A stretch of DNA of 18,180 nt from positions 1-18,180 of the forward strand of contig JADGGF010000029.1 in assembly GCA_019690055.1 (NCBI GenBank), read 5' to 3'. The translations under genes and the position numbers were made by a program. Under the pieces are notes generated by a model. The model did no database searches. It was not told the DNA's origin and saw only the letters and a list, made by a program, of their open reading frames with translations. Positions 6,037 to 12,784 of this stretch are shown here, one piece after another (position 1 is the stretch's first letter; each line of letters begins with the position of its first letter). The stretch comes from Micromonosporaceae bacterium. Its GTDB lineage: Bacteria; Actinomycetota; Actinomycetes; Mycobacteriales; Micromonosporaceae.

Positions 6037-7142
6037 CCGCGGACGTCGTGGCCGAGTTCGGTGCCTTCCTCGACGACTTCCTGCCCCAGGACTACGACGA
6101 GAACTACCAGCGCTACCGCCGCGACGTCACGCTGCGTCGCGAGTACCAGGCGGCGGCGTTCGATGAGGGCTGGCTGATCCCGGAGTGGGGGCGCGACGAG
6201 GGCGGCCGCAACCTGGACGGTCCCCAGGCGCTGGCCGTCAAGCTGCTCGGTGCGCAGCGGCGGGTGCCGCGGTTGCTGAACATTCAGGGCGCCGGGGTGG
6301 CCGCCCCGGCGATCCGGGCCTTCGGCACGCCCGAGCAGCGGGAACGGCTGTTGCGACCCGCGGCCCGGGGGGACGAGTGGTGGGCGTTGGGCATGTCGGA
6401 GCCCGGGGCCGGCTCGGACCTGGCCTCGCTGCGGACCACCGCGACCCTGGTCGACGACGTGTTCATCGTCAACGGCCAGAAGGTCTGGACGACGCAGGCC
6501 GACGAGGCCCGCTGGTGCACGCTCTACGTCCGGACCGACCCGCAGGCGCCGCGCCACCGGGGCATCTCGTGCCTCATCCTCGACCTGTCCAGCCCGGGCG
6601 TGCACGTGCGGCCAATCCGGACGGCGGGGCCGGCGATCGAGTCGTTCTGCGAGGTCTTCCTCGACGACGTTCGCGTGCCGCGGGAGTCGTTGCTTGGACC
6701 GCTGAACGGTGGCTGGGGCGTGGCAGTCGCGAGCCTCGAGCACGAGCGGGACATGATCTGGATCAATACCTGGCTCGAGACCAACCGGGCTCTGGACCCG
6801 GCGCTGCGGGCGAGCGAGATCACCGAGGCGCAGCTCGTCAAGCTTGGTCGGTCCCTGGCCGACGCGGAGGGGCTGCGCCTGACCGGCCTGCGTACGGCGG
6901 CTCAGCGGTGGGCCGGCATCTCCTCCCCGGCGTGGCTGACCCTCAAACTGCTCGGATCGGAGTCCGTCCAGCGGGCCGCGCTTCTGTCGCTCGAGGTGGC
7001 CGGGCAGCAGGCGCTCATCGATCCGGCGATTTTCGATGAGCGGCTGGAATCGCTGGGCGCCACCATCTATGGCGGAACGTCGGAGATCCAACGGGACATC
7101 ATCGCGGAACGGGCACTGGGTCTACCGAAAGGACGATCATGA
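6033..7142 (+). CDS. Acyl-CoA dehydrogenase, catalytic-type partner (heteromeric FadE, pair 1)
   Basis: The 369-aa product has the acyl-CoA dehydrogenase core: EWGRDEGGRN near the N-terminus, MSEPGAGSDLASLRTTA (Ser near residue 122), NGQKVWTTQADEARWC, and YGGTSEIQRDIIAERALGLP (Tyr near 346). The medium-chain-type catalytic Glu (YEGTS) is Gly here. A Glu in LEHERD (residue 238) sits where isovaleryl-CoA and ChsE-type enzymes keep their base, so activity is likely. It lacks the RxQFG segment, which the preceding gene supplies, so the two products appear complementary. ATGA overlaps join it to the genes on both sides. It probably introduces an alpha-beta double bond into a CoA thioester, passing electrons to electron-transfer flavoprotein. 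Confidence 0.87.
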   Translation: MTADVVAEFGAFLDDFLPQDYDENYQRYRRDVTLRREYQAAAFDEGWLIPEWGRDEGGRNLDGPQALAVKLLGAQRRVPRLLNIQGAGVAAPAIRAFGTPEQRERLLRPAARGDEWWALGMSEPGAGSDLASLRTTATLVDDVFIVNGQKVWTTQADEARWCTLYVRTDPQAPRHRGISCLILDLSSPGVHVRPIRTAGPAIESFCEVFLDDVRVPRESLLGPLNGGWGVAVASLEHERDMIWINTWLETNRALDPALRASEITEAQLVKLGRSLADAEGLRLTGLRTAAQRWAGISSPAWLTLKLLGSESVQRAALLSLEVAGQQALIDPAIFDERLESLGATIYGGTSEIQRDIIAERALGLPKGRS

Positions 7143-7948
7143 TTACGTTGAGCGGTCGAACCGCCCTCGTCTCGGGGGCGGGACGAGGACTGGGGCGGGC
7201 CATCGCGACCTCGCTCGCGCAGGCCGGCGCCACGGTGGTCGCGGTCTCCCGCAGCGCCGACGAGCTTGCGGACTTCGTCTCCTCGGTGACCGCCGACGGC
7301 GGTCGGGCCTTCGGCTTTCCGGCTGATCTCCGCCAGGCCGACGATCTCGACCGACTCCGGGACCGGGTGCTGGCCGAGGTCGGCGAGGTCGACATTCTCG
7401 TCAACAACGCCGGTATCAACATCAAGCGGCCGGTGGTGCCGCTGCCGGTGGATCCCGGACAGACGGTCGGGCAGCCCGGGTCGGGTCCGGCGAGCGTCGG
7501 CATGACCGACGAGGAATGGGACTCCATTCTGGACACCCACGTCCGTGGGTCGCTGCACCTGATCCGGTCGTTCGTGCCCGGGATGCTGGCGAAGCGGTGG
7601 GGCCGGGTCATCAACATCGCCTCCAGCGCCGTCGCGCGTACCCCCAACCTGGTGGTGAGCTACCAGGTGGCCAAGGGCGCGCTGACCCAGCTCACCCGCG
7701 GGCTGGCCAAGGAGTGGGCGCCGTACGGCATCACGGTCAACACCATCGCGCCCGGCCAATTCCGCACCAGCATGACCAAGGCCCTGCACGACAGCCCCGA
7801 AGGGCAGGCGTGGCTGATGGAGCGTATACCGATGCGACGAACCGGCGACGAACGTGAACTCGGCGCCCTGGCGGTTCATCTCGCCAGTGATCTGGCATCA
7901 TTCATCACTGGCCAGACCATCTATGTCGACGGCGGTGAGACTCTCTAA
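7139..7948 (+). CDS. SDR-family oxidoreductase
   Basis: A 269-aa classical short-chain dehydrogenase. It has the cofactor loop SGAGRGLG (residues 12-19, Ser replacing the usual first Thr), NNAG (89-92), catalytic Ser162, and YxxxK (Tyr175, Lys179). It ends in GQTIYVDGGETL, the usual C-terminus of FabG-like enzymes. An extra Gly/Pro-rich loop of about 20 residues follows NNAG, near residues 98-120, and may shape the substrate pocket. It probably acts as an NAD(P)-dependent hydroxyacyl or alcohol dehydrogenase on the product of the acyl-CoA dehydrogenase pair. The ATG overlaps the preceding stop by 4 bp, and the stop abuts the GntR gene. Confidence 0.92.
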   Translation: MITLSGRTALVSGAGRGLGRAIATSLAQAGATVVAVSRSADELADFVSSVTADGGRAFGFPADLRQADDLDRLRDRVLAEVGEVDILVNNAGINIKRPVVPLPVDPGQTVGQPGSGPASVGMTDEEWDSILDTHVRGSLHLIRSFVPGMLAKRWGRVINIASSAVARTPNLVVSYQVAKGALTQLTRGLAKEWAPYGITVNTIAPGQFRTSMTKALHDSPEGQAWLMERIPMRRTGDERELGALAVHLASDLASFITGQTIYVDGGETL

Positions 7949-8899
7949 GTGACCAAGGAAGTGGCCGCGCGCAGCGCGCGTTCGACGTCACGGGCTCGCC
8001 GGGTCAGTCGTCCGGGTGGACCGGCCGAGGCGTCCGAGAGTCACGCGCCAGCGAGCGAAACGCAGACCCAGGGCGCCGGGGAGATGGCGTCGCGCCCGCG
8101 TCCCCTGCCGCTGCGCACGCCTCGGGTGGCCGAGGCGGTCGCGGCGCATCTACGCCTGCGGATCCTCGACGGAGAGCTCCCCGACGGTGCCGAGCTCCCT
8201 CCGGAGGCGGTGCTCCTGCAGCAGTACCCGGCCAGCCGGCCGAGCCTGCGCGAGGCGTTTCGCATCCTCGAGACCGAGGGTCTGCTGACCGTACGCCGGG
8301 GTAAGGTCGGCGGCTTCATCGTCCGCAGTCCGACGCCCGACACGGCCGCCTACCACATGGGTCTGTTGCTGCATTCCCGAGCCATTCCGATGCCGGACCT
8401 GGCCGCCGCGCGCAACCTGCTCGAGCCCTGGTGCGCGGAGCAGGCGGCGTTGCGCCCTGACCGGGCCGAGGTCGGCGCCCGGCTCCGCAAGGTCAACGAG
8501 GCCGCGGCCGAGTGCGTCGAGGACGGGCCGGCGTTCACCGAGGCGGCCGGCAGCTTCCATGAGGCGCTGGTCGACGCGGCGGGCAACCAGACCCTGCGCA
8601 TATTCGCCGGCATGATGGAGGCCATCTGGAGCGTCCAGGAACGGGGCTGGGCGCGCAAGGCCGCCGACGAAGCCAACTATCCACACATCTCGTTGCGTCG
8701 TTCGGTGCTGAAGGCGCACGACGCGATCGCGAAGGCCATCGAGACCGGGGACGCGGAGCTGGCGGGCAAGTTGACCCGGTCGCACCTGGCGGCGTCCCAG
8801 CTCTACGTCGCCTCGGACGAGGCCGGCACCGTCCGGATGCTCGACGAGTACGGCATGCCCCGGATGGGTTTCGGTACCAACGGATCCCCGTCCGAGTAG
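7949..8899 (+). CDS. GntR/FadR-family (FCD domain) transcriptional regulator
   Basis: A 316-aa product with a winged HTH near residues 57-120 (RVAEAVAAHLRLRILDGELPDG ... SRPSLREAFRILETEGLLTVRRGKVGGFIV) and an all-helical FCD ligand-binding domain from about 130. The FCD domain carries histidines in FHEALVDAAGN, PHISLRRSVLKAHDAI and SHLAAS, as expected for metal or effector binding. Such proteins repress catabolic operons until a CoA thioester or organic acid binds. Being last in the acyl-CoA dehydrogenase/SDR operon suggests autoregulation. GTG 7949 follows the SDR stop directly. ATG 8084 is an alternative that would drop a 45-residue Ser/Arg-rich N-terminus. Confidence 0.88.
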   Translation: MTKEVAARSARSTSRARRVSRPGGPAEASESHAPASETQTQGAGEMASRPRPLPLRTPRVAEAVAAHLRLRILDGELPDGAELPPEAVLLQQYPASRPSLREAFRILETEGLLTVRRGKVGGFIVRSPTPDTAAYHMGLLLHSRAIPMPDLAAARNLLEPWCAEQAALRPDRAEVGARLRKVNEAAAECVEDGPAFTEAAGSFHEALVDAAGNQTLRIFAGMMEAIWSVQERGWARKAADEANYPHISLRRSVLKAHDAIAKAIETGDAELAGKLTRSHLAASQLYVASDEAGTVRMLDEYGMPRMGFGTNGSPSE

Positions 8900-8911
8900 G
8901 CCCGGGCTGAA

Positions 8912-8928
8912 GCAGCGTCGCACGCTGC
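8912..8928 (+). terminator. Hairpin gcagcgt-cgc-acgctgc after the GntR gene
   Basis: Seven perfect base pairs close a 3-nt loop 13 nt after the GntR stop. The flanking cccgg and ccggg can extend the pairing. It is the likely terminator of the acyl-CoA dehydrogenase operon. Confidence 0.55.
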
Positions 8929-8948
8929 CGGGTAACGCGTGCGGCCAC

Positions 8949-8963
8949 CACGGCGGCGCCGTG
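8949..8963. terminator. Second hairpin cacggc-ggc-gccgtg in the convergent gap
   Basis: Six perfect base pairs with a 3-nt loop lie between the convergent GntR and response-regulator genes, about 100 nt beyond the latter's stop. It may serve the minus-strand operon or back up the first hairpin. Confidence 0.35.
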
Positions 8964-9065
8964 ACTCCACGGTGGACAGTCGGCTCCGGCATCGAGCATC
9001 GGACGGTCACCGCCGGCCGCGGAATCGGCTCGCGTGACCAGGCGAGCGATCCGTGGCGTCTGCGT

Positions 9066-9716
9066 TCACGGGCCGGTGATGCCGCTGCGGTGGGCGATGA
9101 CGATGGCCTGCACCCGGTCGCGCGCGCCGAGCTTGGCGAGAATGTGGGCCACGTGCGTCTTCACCGTGGTCTCGGCGAGATGGAGCTCGGCGGCGATCTC
9201 GGCGTTGGTCAGGCCGCCGGCCATCGCGCGCAGCACGTCCATCTCGCGTTGCGTGAGATCGGCGAGGCCCGGGACGGTCGGGGCCGGCGCGGGCCGGGTC
9301 ACGTACGAGTCGATGAGCCGGGCCATGACCGGGCGGCTGAGTGTGTACTCACCGGCGGCGCAGGACTTGACGGCATTGACCAGCTCGGCCGGTCCGCTGG
9401 TCTTGAGCAGAAAACCGGAGGCGCCCGCTCGCAGGGCCTCCAGGACGTATTCATCCAGGTCGAACATCGTGAGGATGAGCACCTTGGCCGCCGGAAGGGA
9501 CTGGCAGATGTTCCTCGTCGCGGTGATCCCGTCGCCGCCCGGCATCTCGATGTCCATGAGGACGATGTCGGGACGGTGCTCGATGGCCAGGCGCAGGGCC
9601 GTCGGACCGTCGCCGGCCTGCGCCACGACCGCCAGTTCGGGGTCGCTGGACAGCACCGCGACCAGGCCGGCCCGCAGCAACTCGTTGTCGTCGACGACGA
9701 GGACGGCGATTGTCAT
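9066..9716 (-). CDS. NarL/LuxR-type response regulator
   Basis: The 216-aa product has a receiver domain with acidic pocket Asp9-Asp10, phosphoacceptor Asp55 (IVLMDIEMPGGDG), the switch Thr in LILTMFD and Lys in GFLLKTS. A C-terminal LuxR HTH follows (LTQREMDVLRAMAGGLTNAEIAAELHLAETTVKTHVAHIL). It would be phosphorylated by the histidine kinase encoded just upstream and bind DNA as a dimer. ATG 9714-9716 overlaps the kinase stop by 4 bp. It is the last gene of a three-gene operon. Its targets are unknown; the twin dyad before the operon is a natural candidate. Confidence 0.94.
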   Translation of the reverse strand: MTIAVLVVDDNELLRAGLVAVLSSDPELAVVAQAGDGPTALRLAIEHRPDIVLMDIEMPGGDGITATRNICQSLPAAKVLILTMFDLDEYVLEALRAGASGFLLKTSGPAELVNAVKSCAAGEYTLSRPVMARLIDSYVTRPAPAPTVPGLADLTQREMDVLRAMAGGLTNAEIAAELHLAETTVKTHVAHILAKLGARDRVQAIVIAHRSGITGP

Positions 9717-11386
9717 TCCGCCCCCTGCGTGGCCGGGCATGCGCCGGCGGTCGCGGTAGGTACGGTCGGGGATGGCAGGACGGCCGCGACCTGGAATCCG
9801 ACGCCGGGGATGGCGGCTGCGGTGAACGATCCGCCGGCGAACTCCACCCGTTCCCCGAGTCCGATCAGGCCGTAGCCGCGGCCGGAGGTCGCTGCAGCGT
9901 CCGGCCGGCTGTCCCCGGTGCGCTCGGCGGAGGGTCCGGTGTCGCAGACCCGGACGTCGAGCTGGTCTCCGCTCTGCGTGATCGTGACCTGGGCGTGGGC
10001 GCCGGGGCTGTGCCGGATGATGTTGGTGAGCGACTCCTGGACGATGCGGTAGACGGTGTCGATGAGTGCCGGCGGGATCTCGCCGATCAGCGTGAGGTCG
10101 ACCGGTGTCCCTGCGGCCCGCACCCGGTTGACGAGCGCCGTGATGTCGGCCGTGGTTCGTTGCTGGGCGGGCGTTTCGGTCGGCAGGCGGTCCAGTTCGG
10201 CCAGGGCCGACCGGGCCGTGTCCTCAATGACGTCGATCGAGGCCCAGGCGGCGGTGGGATTCGCCGGCCAAGACACGTCGGCCGCGGCCGCCTGCATGGC
10301 GATGACTCCCACCGCGTGGGACACCACATCGTGGATCTCGCGCGCGAAGGTCCCCCGTTCGGCGTCCACAGCGGACTGTGCAGCCGCCGCGAGTTCGCGT
10401 TCTCGCTCGCGGGCGGCGGCTCGGGCGGCGCGGGCCCAGCGGCGGGCCAGCCGTACGATCAGCCCACCGAACACGGCGAGGAGCATGGTCCCGATGAGCA
10501 GCCCGGCGTTCTCGGGATCGCTGACCCAGCTCGCGATGCCGGCCGACAGGATGAGGAACGCGCCACCGCAGAGGTCCACCGTGGTCGAACCGGCCCGAGC
10601 CGCGATGACCCACAGCACCCCGCAGACGGCGGCGAAGCACCAGAAGCCCGCGACCAGGGGCGCGTCGAAGACCCAGCCGGCGAGGTAGAGGCTGCCGCCG
10701 GCGAGGGCGGCCAGGCCGGGGGCGGCTCGCCAAGCGACCACGGTGGCCCCGGCCAGGCCGGTCAGCCCAACCGAGAGCACCGAGCCGGCGAAGCCTTCGA
10801 CGCGCGGATACGCGATGGCTTCGATGACGGCCACGGCCGCGACGAACAGGCCAAGGATGGCGTCCCGGGCGCGCCAGTGGGGTGTCGCGACTGGGGCCGG
10901 TACTGGCGACTGCTGGGTCTGGCCGGGCTCGCGCAGCAGCCCCAGCTGCCAGCGCAACTCGCTCGCCGCCTGCCGCGCCTGCTGATGGATCTCGCGCACG
11001 ACCGGCGTGGGATCGACCAGCCTGCGGGCCGCCGACGCCGCTTCGGCCACGGTCACCAGGGTTTGCCGAAGGTGGACTCCGATGTCCTCGGCGAGTCGGC
11101 GCCGCTCCTCGCGTACGGCTTGGCGGGCGATCGCGGCGGGGTCCACGTTGGTCAGCGCGGCGGCCCGCGCCGCCTCCTGCCGGGCCCGGAGCCAGGCTGA
11201 GGCGCCCTGCCGGACAACGAGGGCCAGCAGCGAGAGCACCACCGACCCGAACAACCACTCGGCTGGGCCGCTGCCCTCGCTGAAGACCAGCAGCGCGGCC
11301 GCCGCCACCGACCCCGCGACGAGGCCGGTGACGACGACCAACTGCCGCCGCGACATTGCGTCAGCATAAGAGCGCAGGGATCTCAT
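9713..11386 (-). CDS. Membrane sensor histidine kinase (HisKA_3) with an extra degenerate DHp-like segment
   Basis: A 557-aa inner-membrane kinase. Residues about 12-55 contain two hydrophobic spans. Residues about 93-160 resemble a HisKA_3 dimerisation helix pair (EERRRLAEDIGVHLRQTL), but Gly103 stands where the phosphorylated His should be. Six or so membrane spans follow, about 175-310. Then comes the active H-box REIHDVVSH with His352, and a HATPase domain with N-box QESLTNIIRHS, CDTG, and GYGLIGLGERVEFAGG. It autophosphorylates and passes phosphate to the adjacent NarL-type regulator. Its signal is unknown, and no periplasmic domain of size is visible. ATG 11386 overlaps the membrane-protein stop (ATGA); the open frame above it is out-of-frame shadow. 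ATG 11356 is an alternative. Confidence 0.9.
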   Translation of the reverse strand: MRSLRSYADAMSRRQLVVVTGLVAGSVAAAALLVFSEGSGPAEWLFGSVVLSLLALVVRQGASAWLRARQEAARAAALTNVDPAAIARQAVREERRRLAEDIGVHLRQTLVTVAEAASAARRLVDPTPVVREIHQQARQAASELRWQLGLLREPGQTQQSPVPAPVATPHWRARDAILGLFVAAVAVIEAIAYPRVEGFAGSVLSVGLTGLAGATVVAWRAAPGLAALAGGSLYLAGWVFDAPLVAGFWCFAAVCGVLWVIAARAGSTTVDLCGGAFLILSAGIASWVSDPENAGLLIGTMLLAVFGGLIVRLARRWARAARAAARERERELAAAAQSAVDAERGTFAREIHDVVSHAVGVIAMQAAAADVSWPANPTAAWASIDVIEDTARSALAELDRLPTETPAQQRTTADITALVNRVRAAGTPVDLTLIGEIPPALIDTVYRIVQESLTNIIRHSPGAHAQVTITQSGDQLDVRVCDTGPSAERTGDSRPDAAATSGRGYGLIGLGERVEFAGGSFTAAAIPGVGFQVAAVLPSPTVPTATAGACPATQGAE

Positions 11387-12003
11387 GCGCTCGTGACCGC
11401 CGGCTCCGGTCGGCGGGCCGGCACCGCCTTCACGCCCAACAGGGCCGTGCCGACGACGGCGGTGATGGTCGCCCAGACGGGGCTGGCCCACGCCGGGGCC
11501 ACCATCCCGACCACGACGATGAGCGCGATAGCGGGGCCGATGAGGGCGAGCACCCGCCCCCCGATCCCGAGCGGGTTGGTGCGCAGCAGAGCCAGGCCGA
11601 GCACCAGCGCGGAGCCGTAGGTCAGCACGAGGGCGAGCAGCGCCAGCAGACCGGACACGTCGTACAGCGGACCCTCCTCGATGCTGAGGAGGCGCAGCAG
11701 CGGGTTGAGGACCAACGTACCGAAGGTGAGCAGGGCGAAGCCGGCAAGCAGGGTTCGGCGGGTGATCCGCGCCGCCTTGTTGGCGCCGGCGAACTGACCG
11801 GCCTCGGCGACCAGCACCCAGCACAGGCTGGCGTAGGTCAATGCCTGGAAGATCGTGAACGCAATGGCCGCCGCCATCGGCCCGGCCTCGTCGTCGGTCA
11901 CGAACGTGTTCTGGCCGGTCACTCCGATGACCACGGCGTCAACCAGGACCGCCAGGGTCAACACCGCCGCCGCTGACACGGCCACCATGTGGTGCTTGCG
12001 CAT
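11383..12003 (-). CDS. Six-helix integral membrane protein of unknown function
   Basis: This 206-aa product has six hydrophobic segments, near residues 7-29, 44-66, 84-103, 118-142, 149-168 and 174-192, with short polar loops and an Arg/Pro-rich C-terminus. No enzyme or transporter motif is recognised. It is the first gene of an operon with the histidine kinase and response regulator, overlapping the kinase gene by 4 bp. It may therefore be an accessory sensor, a partner of the kinase or the system's protected target. ATG 12001-12003 has GGGAG (12014-12010 on the minus strand) at 6 nt. Confidence 0.85.
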   Translation of the reverse strand: MRKHHMVAVSAAAVLTLAVLVDAVVIGVTGQNTFVTDDEAGPMAAAIAFTIFQALTYASLCWVLVAEAGQFAGANKAARITRRTLLAGFALLTFGTLVLNPLLRLLSIEEGPLYDVSGLLALLALVLTYGSALVLGLALLRTNPLGIGGRVLALIGPAIALIVVVGMVAPAWASPVWATITAVVGTALLGVKAVPARRPEPAVTSA

Positions 12004-12024
12004 GTGGGTCTCCCATTCAGACAG

Positions 12025-12065
12025 GCGTCCGCGGACGCGATGCCAGGTAGGCGTCCTGTGGACGC
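12025..12065. promoter_or_regulatory. Twin dyads GCGTCC-N2/3-GGACGC upstream of the sensor operon
   Basis: The perfect palindrome gcgtccgcggacgc (12025-12038) and a second dyad gcgtcc-tgt-ggacgc (12051-12065) lie 26 bp apart inside a longer direct repeat (aggcgtcc...ggacgcg.tgcc). They sit 22 and 48 bp upstream of the membrane-protein ATG. Two in-phase dyads in front of a regulator operon look like an operator. The operon's own NarL-type regulator is the first candidate. Confidence 0.55.
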
Positions 12066-12223
12066 GGTGCCCTCACGGTCACCCAGACCGGCCCGATCGC
12101 GCGTCGGCCGTCACGCAGTCATTTACGGCGCGCCAAGGAGGACCTGCGCCTCCTCCCGGCGAACGACGCCCGGGTCATCCTCGGGCCGGACACCGGGACG
12201 GTGCTCCCTGCTCGCGCGTAGAG
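12051..12223 (+). pseudogene. Possible remnant of a protein-coding gene without a start codon
   Basis: The frame is open from about 12051 to TAG 12221-12223 and from about 12135 reads KEDLRLLPANDARVILGPD and so on, with strong G/C third-position use. No ATG or GTG lies at its beginning, and upstream it meets a stop at 12048-12050. It may be the decayed 3' end of a gene interrupted when this region was rearranged, or chance in GC-rich DNA. No family is recognised. Confidence 0.2.
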
Positions 12224-12436
12224 ACGCTCCCACCTCCATGGCCCACCGTGGACGGTGTCTGGCGACATGTATTTATGTAGAGCAATGATCTGGCTGAGAT
12301 GGTGTGCGAGTGTCGCCCCGGTATCCGCACCAAAAAACAGTTAATCGTCAGCCTTACGGGCGGGCTTTGCTGCGAGTTCGGGGTACCCGCTACCCTTGGC
12401 GCCCAAGCACGACTATCGCGGCTCCGAGGTGAGCTG
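12224..12436. other. Gene-poor, lower-GC segment before the small hypothetical gene
   Basis: Together with 12004-12223 this makes about 430 bases without a confident gene. The stretch has A/T runs (gtatttatgtag, ccaaaaaacagttaatcg) that are rare elsewhere in the window, consistent with acquired DNA. Apart from the promoter-like element at 12367-12396 no RNA gene, repeat or attachment site was found. Confidence 0.4.
12367..12396 (+). promoter_or_regulatory. Possible promoter of the small hypothetical gene
   Basis: TTGCTG (12367-12372) and TACCCT (12391-12396) are separated by 18 bp and resemble actinobacterial housekeeping -35/-10 elements. Transcription would begin around 12403, leaving a leader of about 34 nt with GAGGTG before the ATG at 12437. 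Confidence 0.35.
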
Positions 12437-12694
12437 ATGGATGAAAAGTTCCGCGGGCGCGTTCGTAAGGCATCGCTCGCGTGTGAGCGGGCCTTCGCTT
12501 TTCTCGAAGATGTCGGCTATGCCAAGCAACCGACGGACCTTACGGATTACGGGTTCGTCGCGCCTTATGTAGGGTTCGTCCGTCGAAATCCGCCTGGAAT
12601 GGGGGATCGGCCGAGAATTATCGCCGTGTTCGCGAAACTGGAGAACACCGTAGAGCAAGGAATACATCTTTATCTGTGGTTCGCCGGGGACTGA
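12437..12694 (+). CDS. Small hypothetical protein, lower GC than its neighbours
   Basis: This 85-aa product (MDEKFRGRVRKASLACERAF to HLYLWFAGD) is not recognised. It has an N-terminal amphipathic helix with a Cys, a central YVGFVRRNPPG segment and a C-terminal beta-like stretch, giving a small alpha/beta protein. ATG 12437 has GAGGTG at 12426-12431. The frame is open from 12299, but nothing upstream looks coding. Many codons end in A or T, unlike the surrounding genes, suggesting acquisition from outside. It may be a truncated member of a longer family, because it ends abruptly after the strand. It converges with the XRE-ImmA gene 90 nt away. A role as antitoxin or immunity protein is only a guess. 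Confidence 0.6.
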   Translation: MDEKFRGRVRKASLACERAFAFLEDVGYAKQPTDLTDYGFVAPYVGFVRRNPPGMGDRPRIIAVFAKLENTVEQGIHLYLWFAGD

Positions 12695-12759
12695 AGCTTG
12701 CCGTACGTGTTATCGGCGCATCTCTCGATAGTTCGGGTGCCGTCCTGGTCGGCCTGGGC

Positions 12760-12779
12760 TCCAGCTCGCCTTGGCTGGA
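12760..12779. terminator. Hairpin tccagc-N8-gctgga between convergent genes
   Basis: Six perfect base pairs close an 8-nt loop in the 90-bp gap between the small hypothetical gene and the XRE-ImmA gene, five nt beyond the latter's stop. A modest bidirectional terminator is plausible. Confidence 0.4.
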
Positions 12780-12784
12780 TGGCA

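Noticed and set aside
4795..7091. Two long minus-strand open frames (4795-5778 and 5901-7091)
   Set aside because: They lie opposite the acyl-CoA dehydrogenase genes and show no family features; they are shadows of those genes.
8961..11200. Long plus-strand open frames (8961-9875 and 9710-11200)
   Set aside because: They are antisense to the response regulator and histidine kinase, whose motifs are unmistakable.
11387..11824. N-terminal extension of the histidine kinase
   Set aside because: It is arginine-rich and overlaps the membrane-protein gene in another frame; the ATGA overlap at 11383-11386 gives a natural start.
12136..12154. Inverted repeat aggagg-N7-cctcct
   Set aside because: Perfect but short, inside the possible gene remnant, and not placed next to a supported gene end or start.
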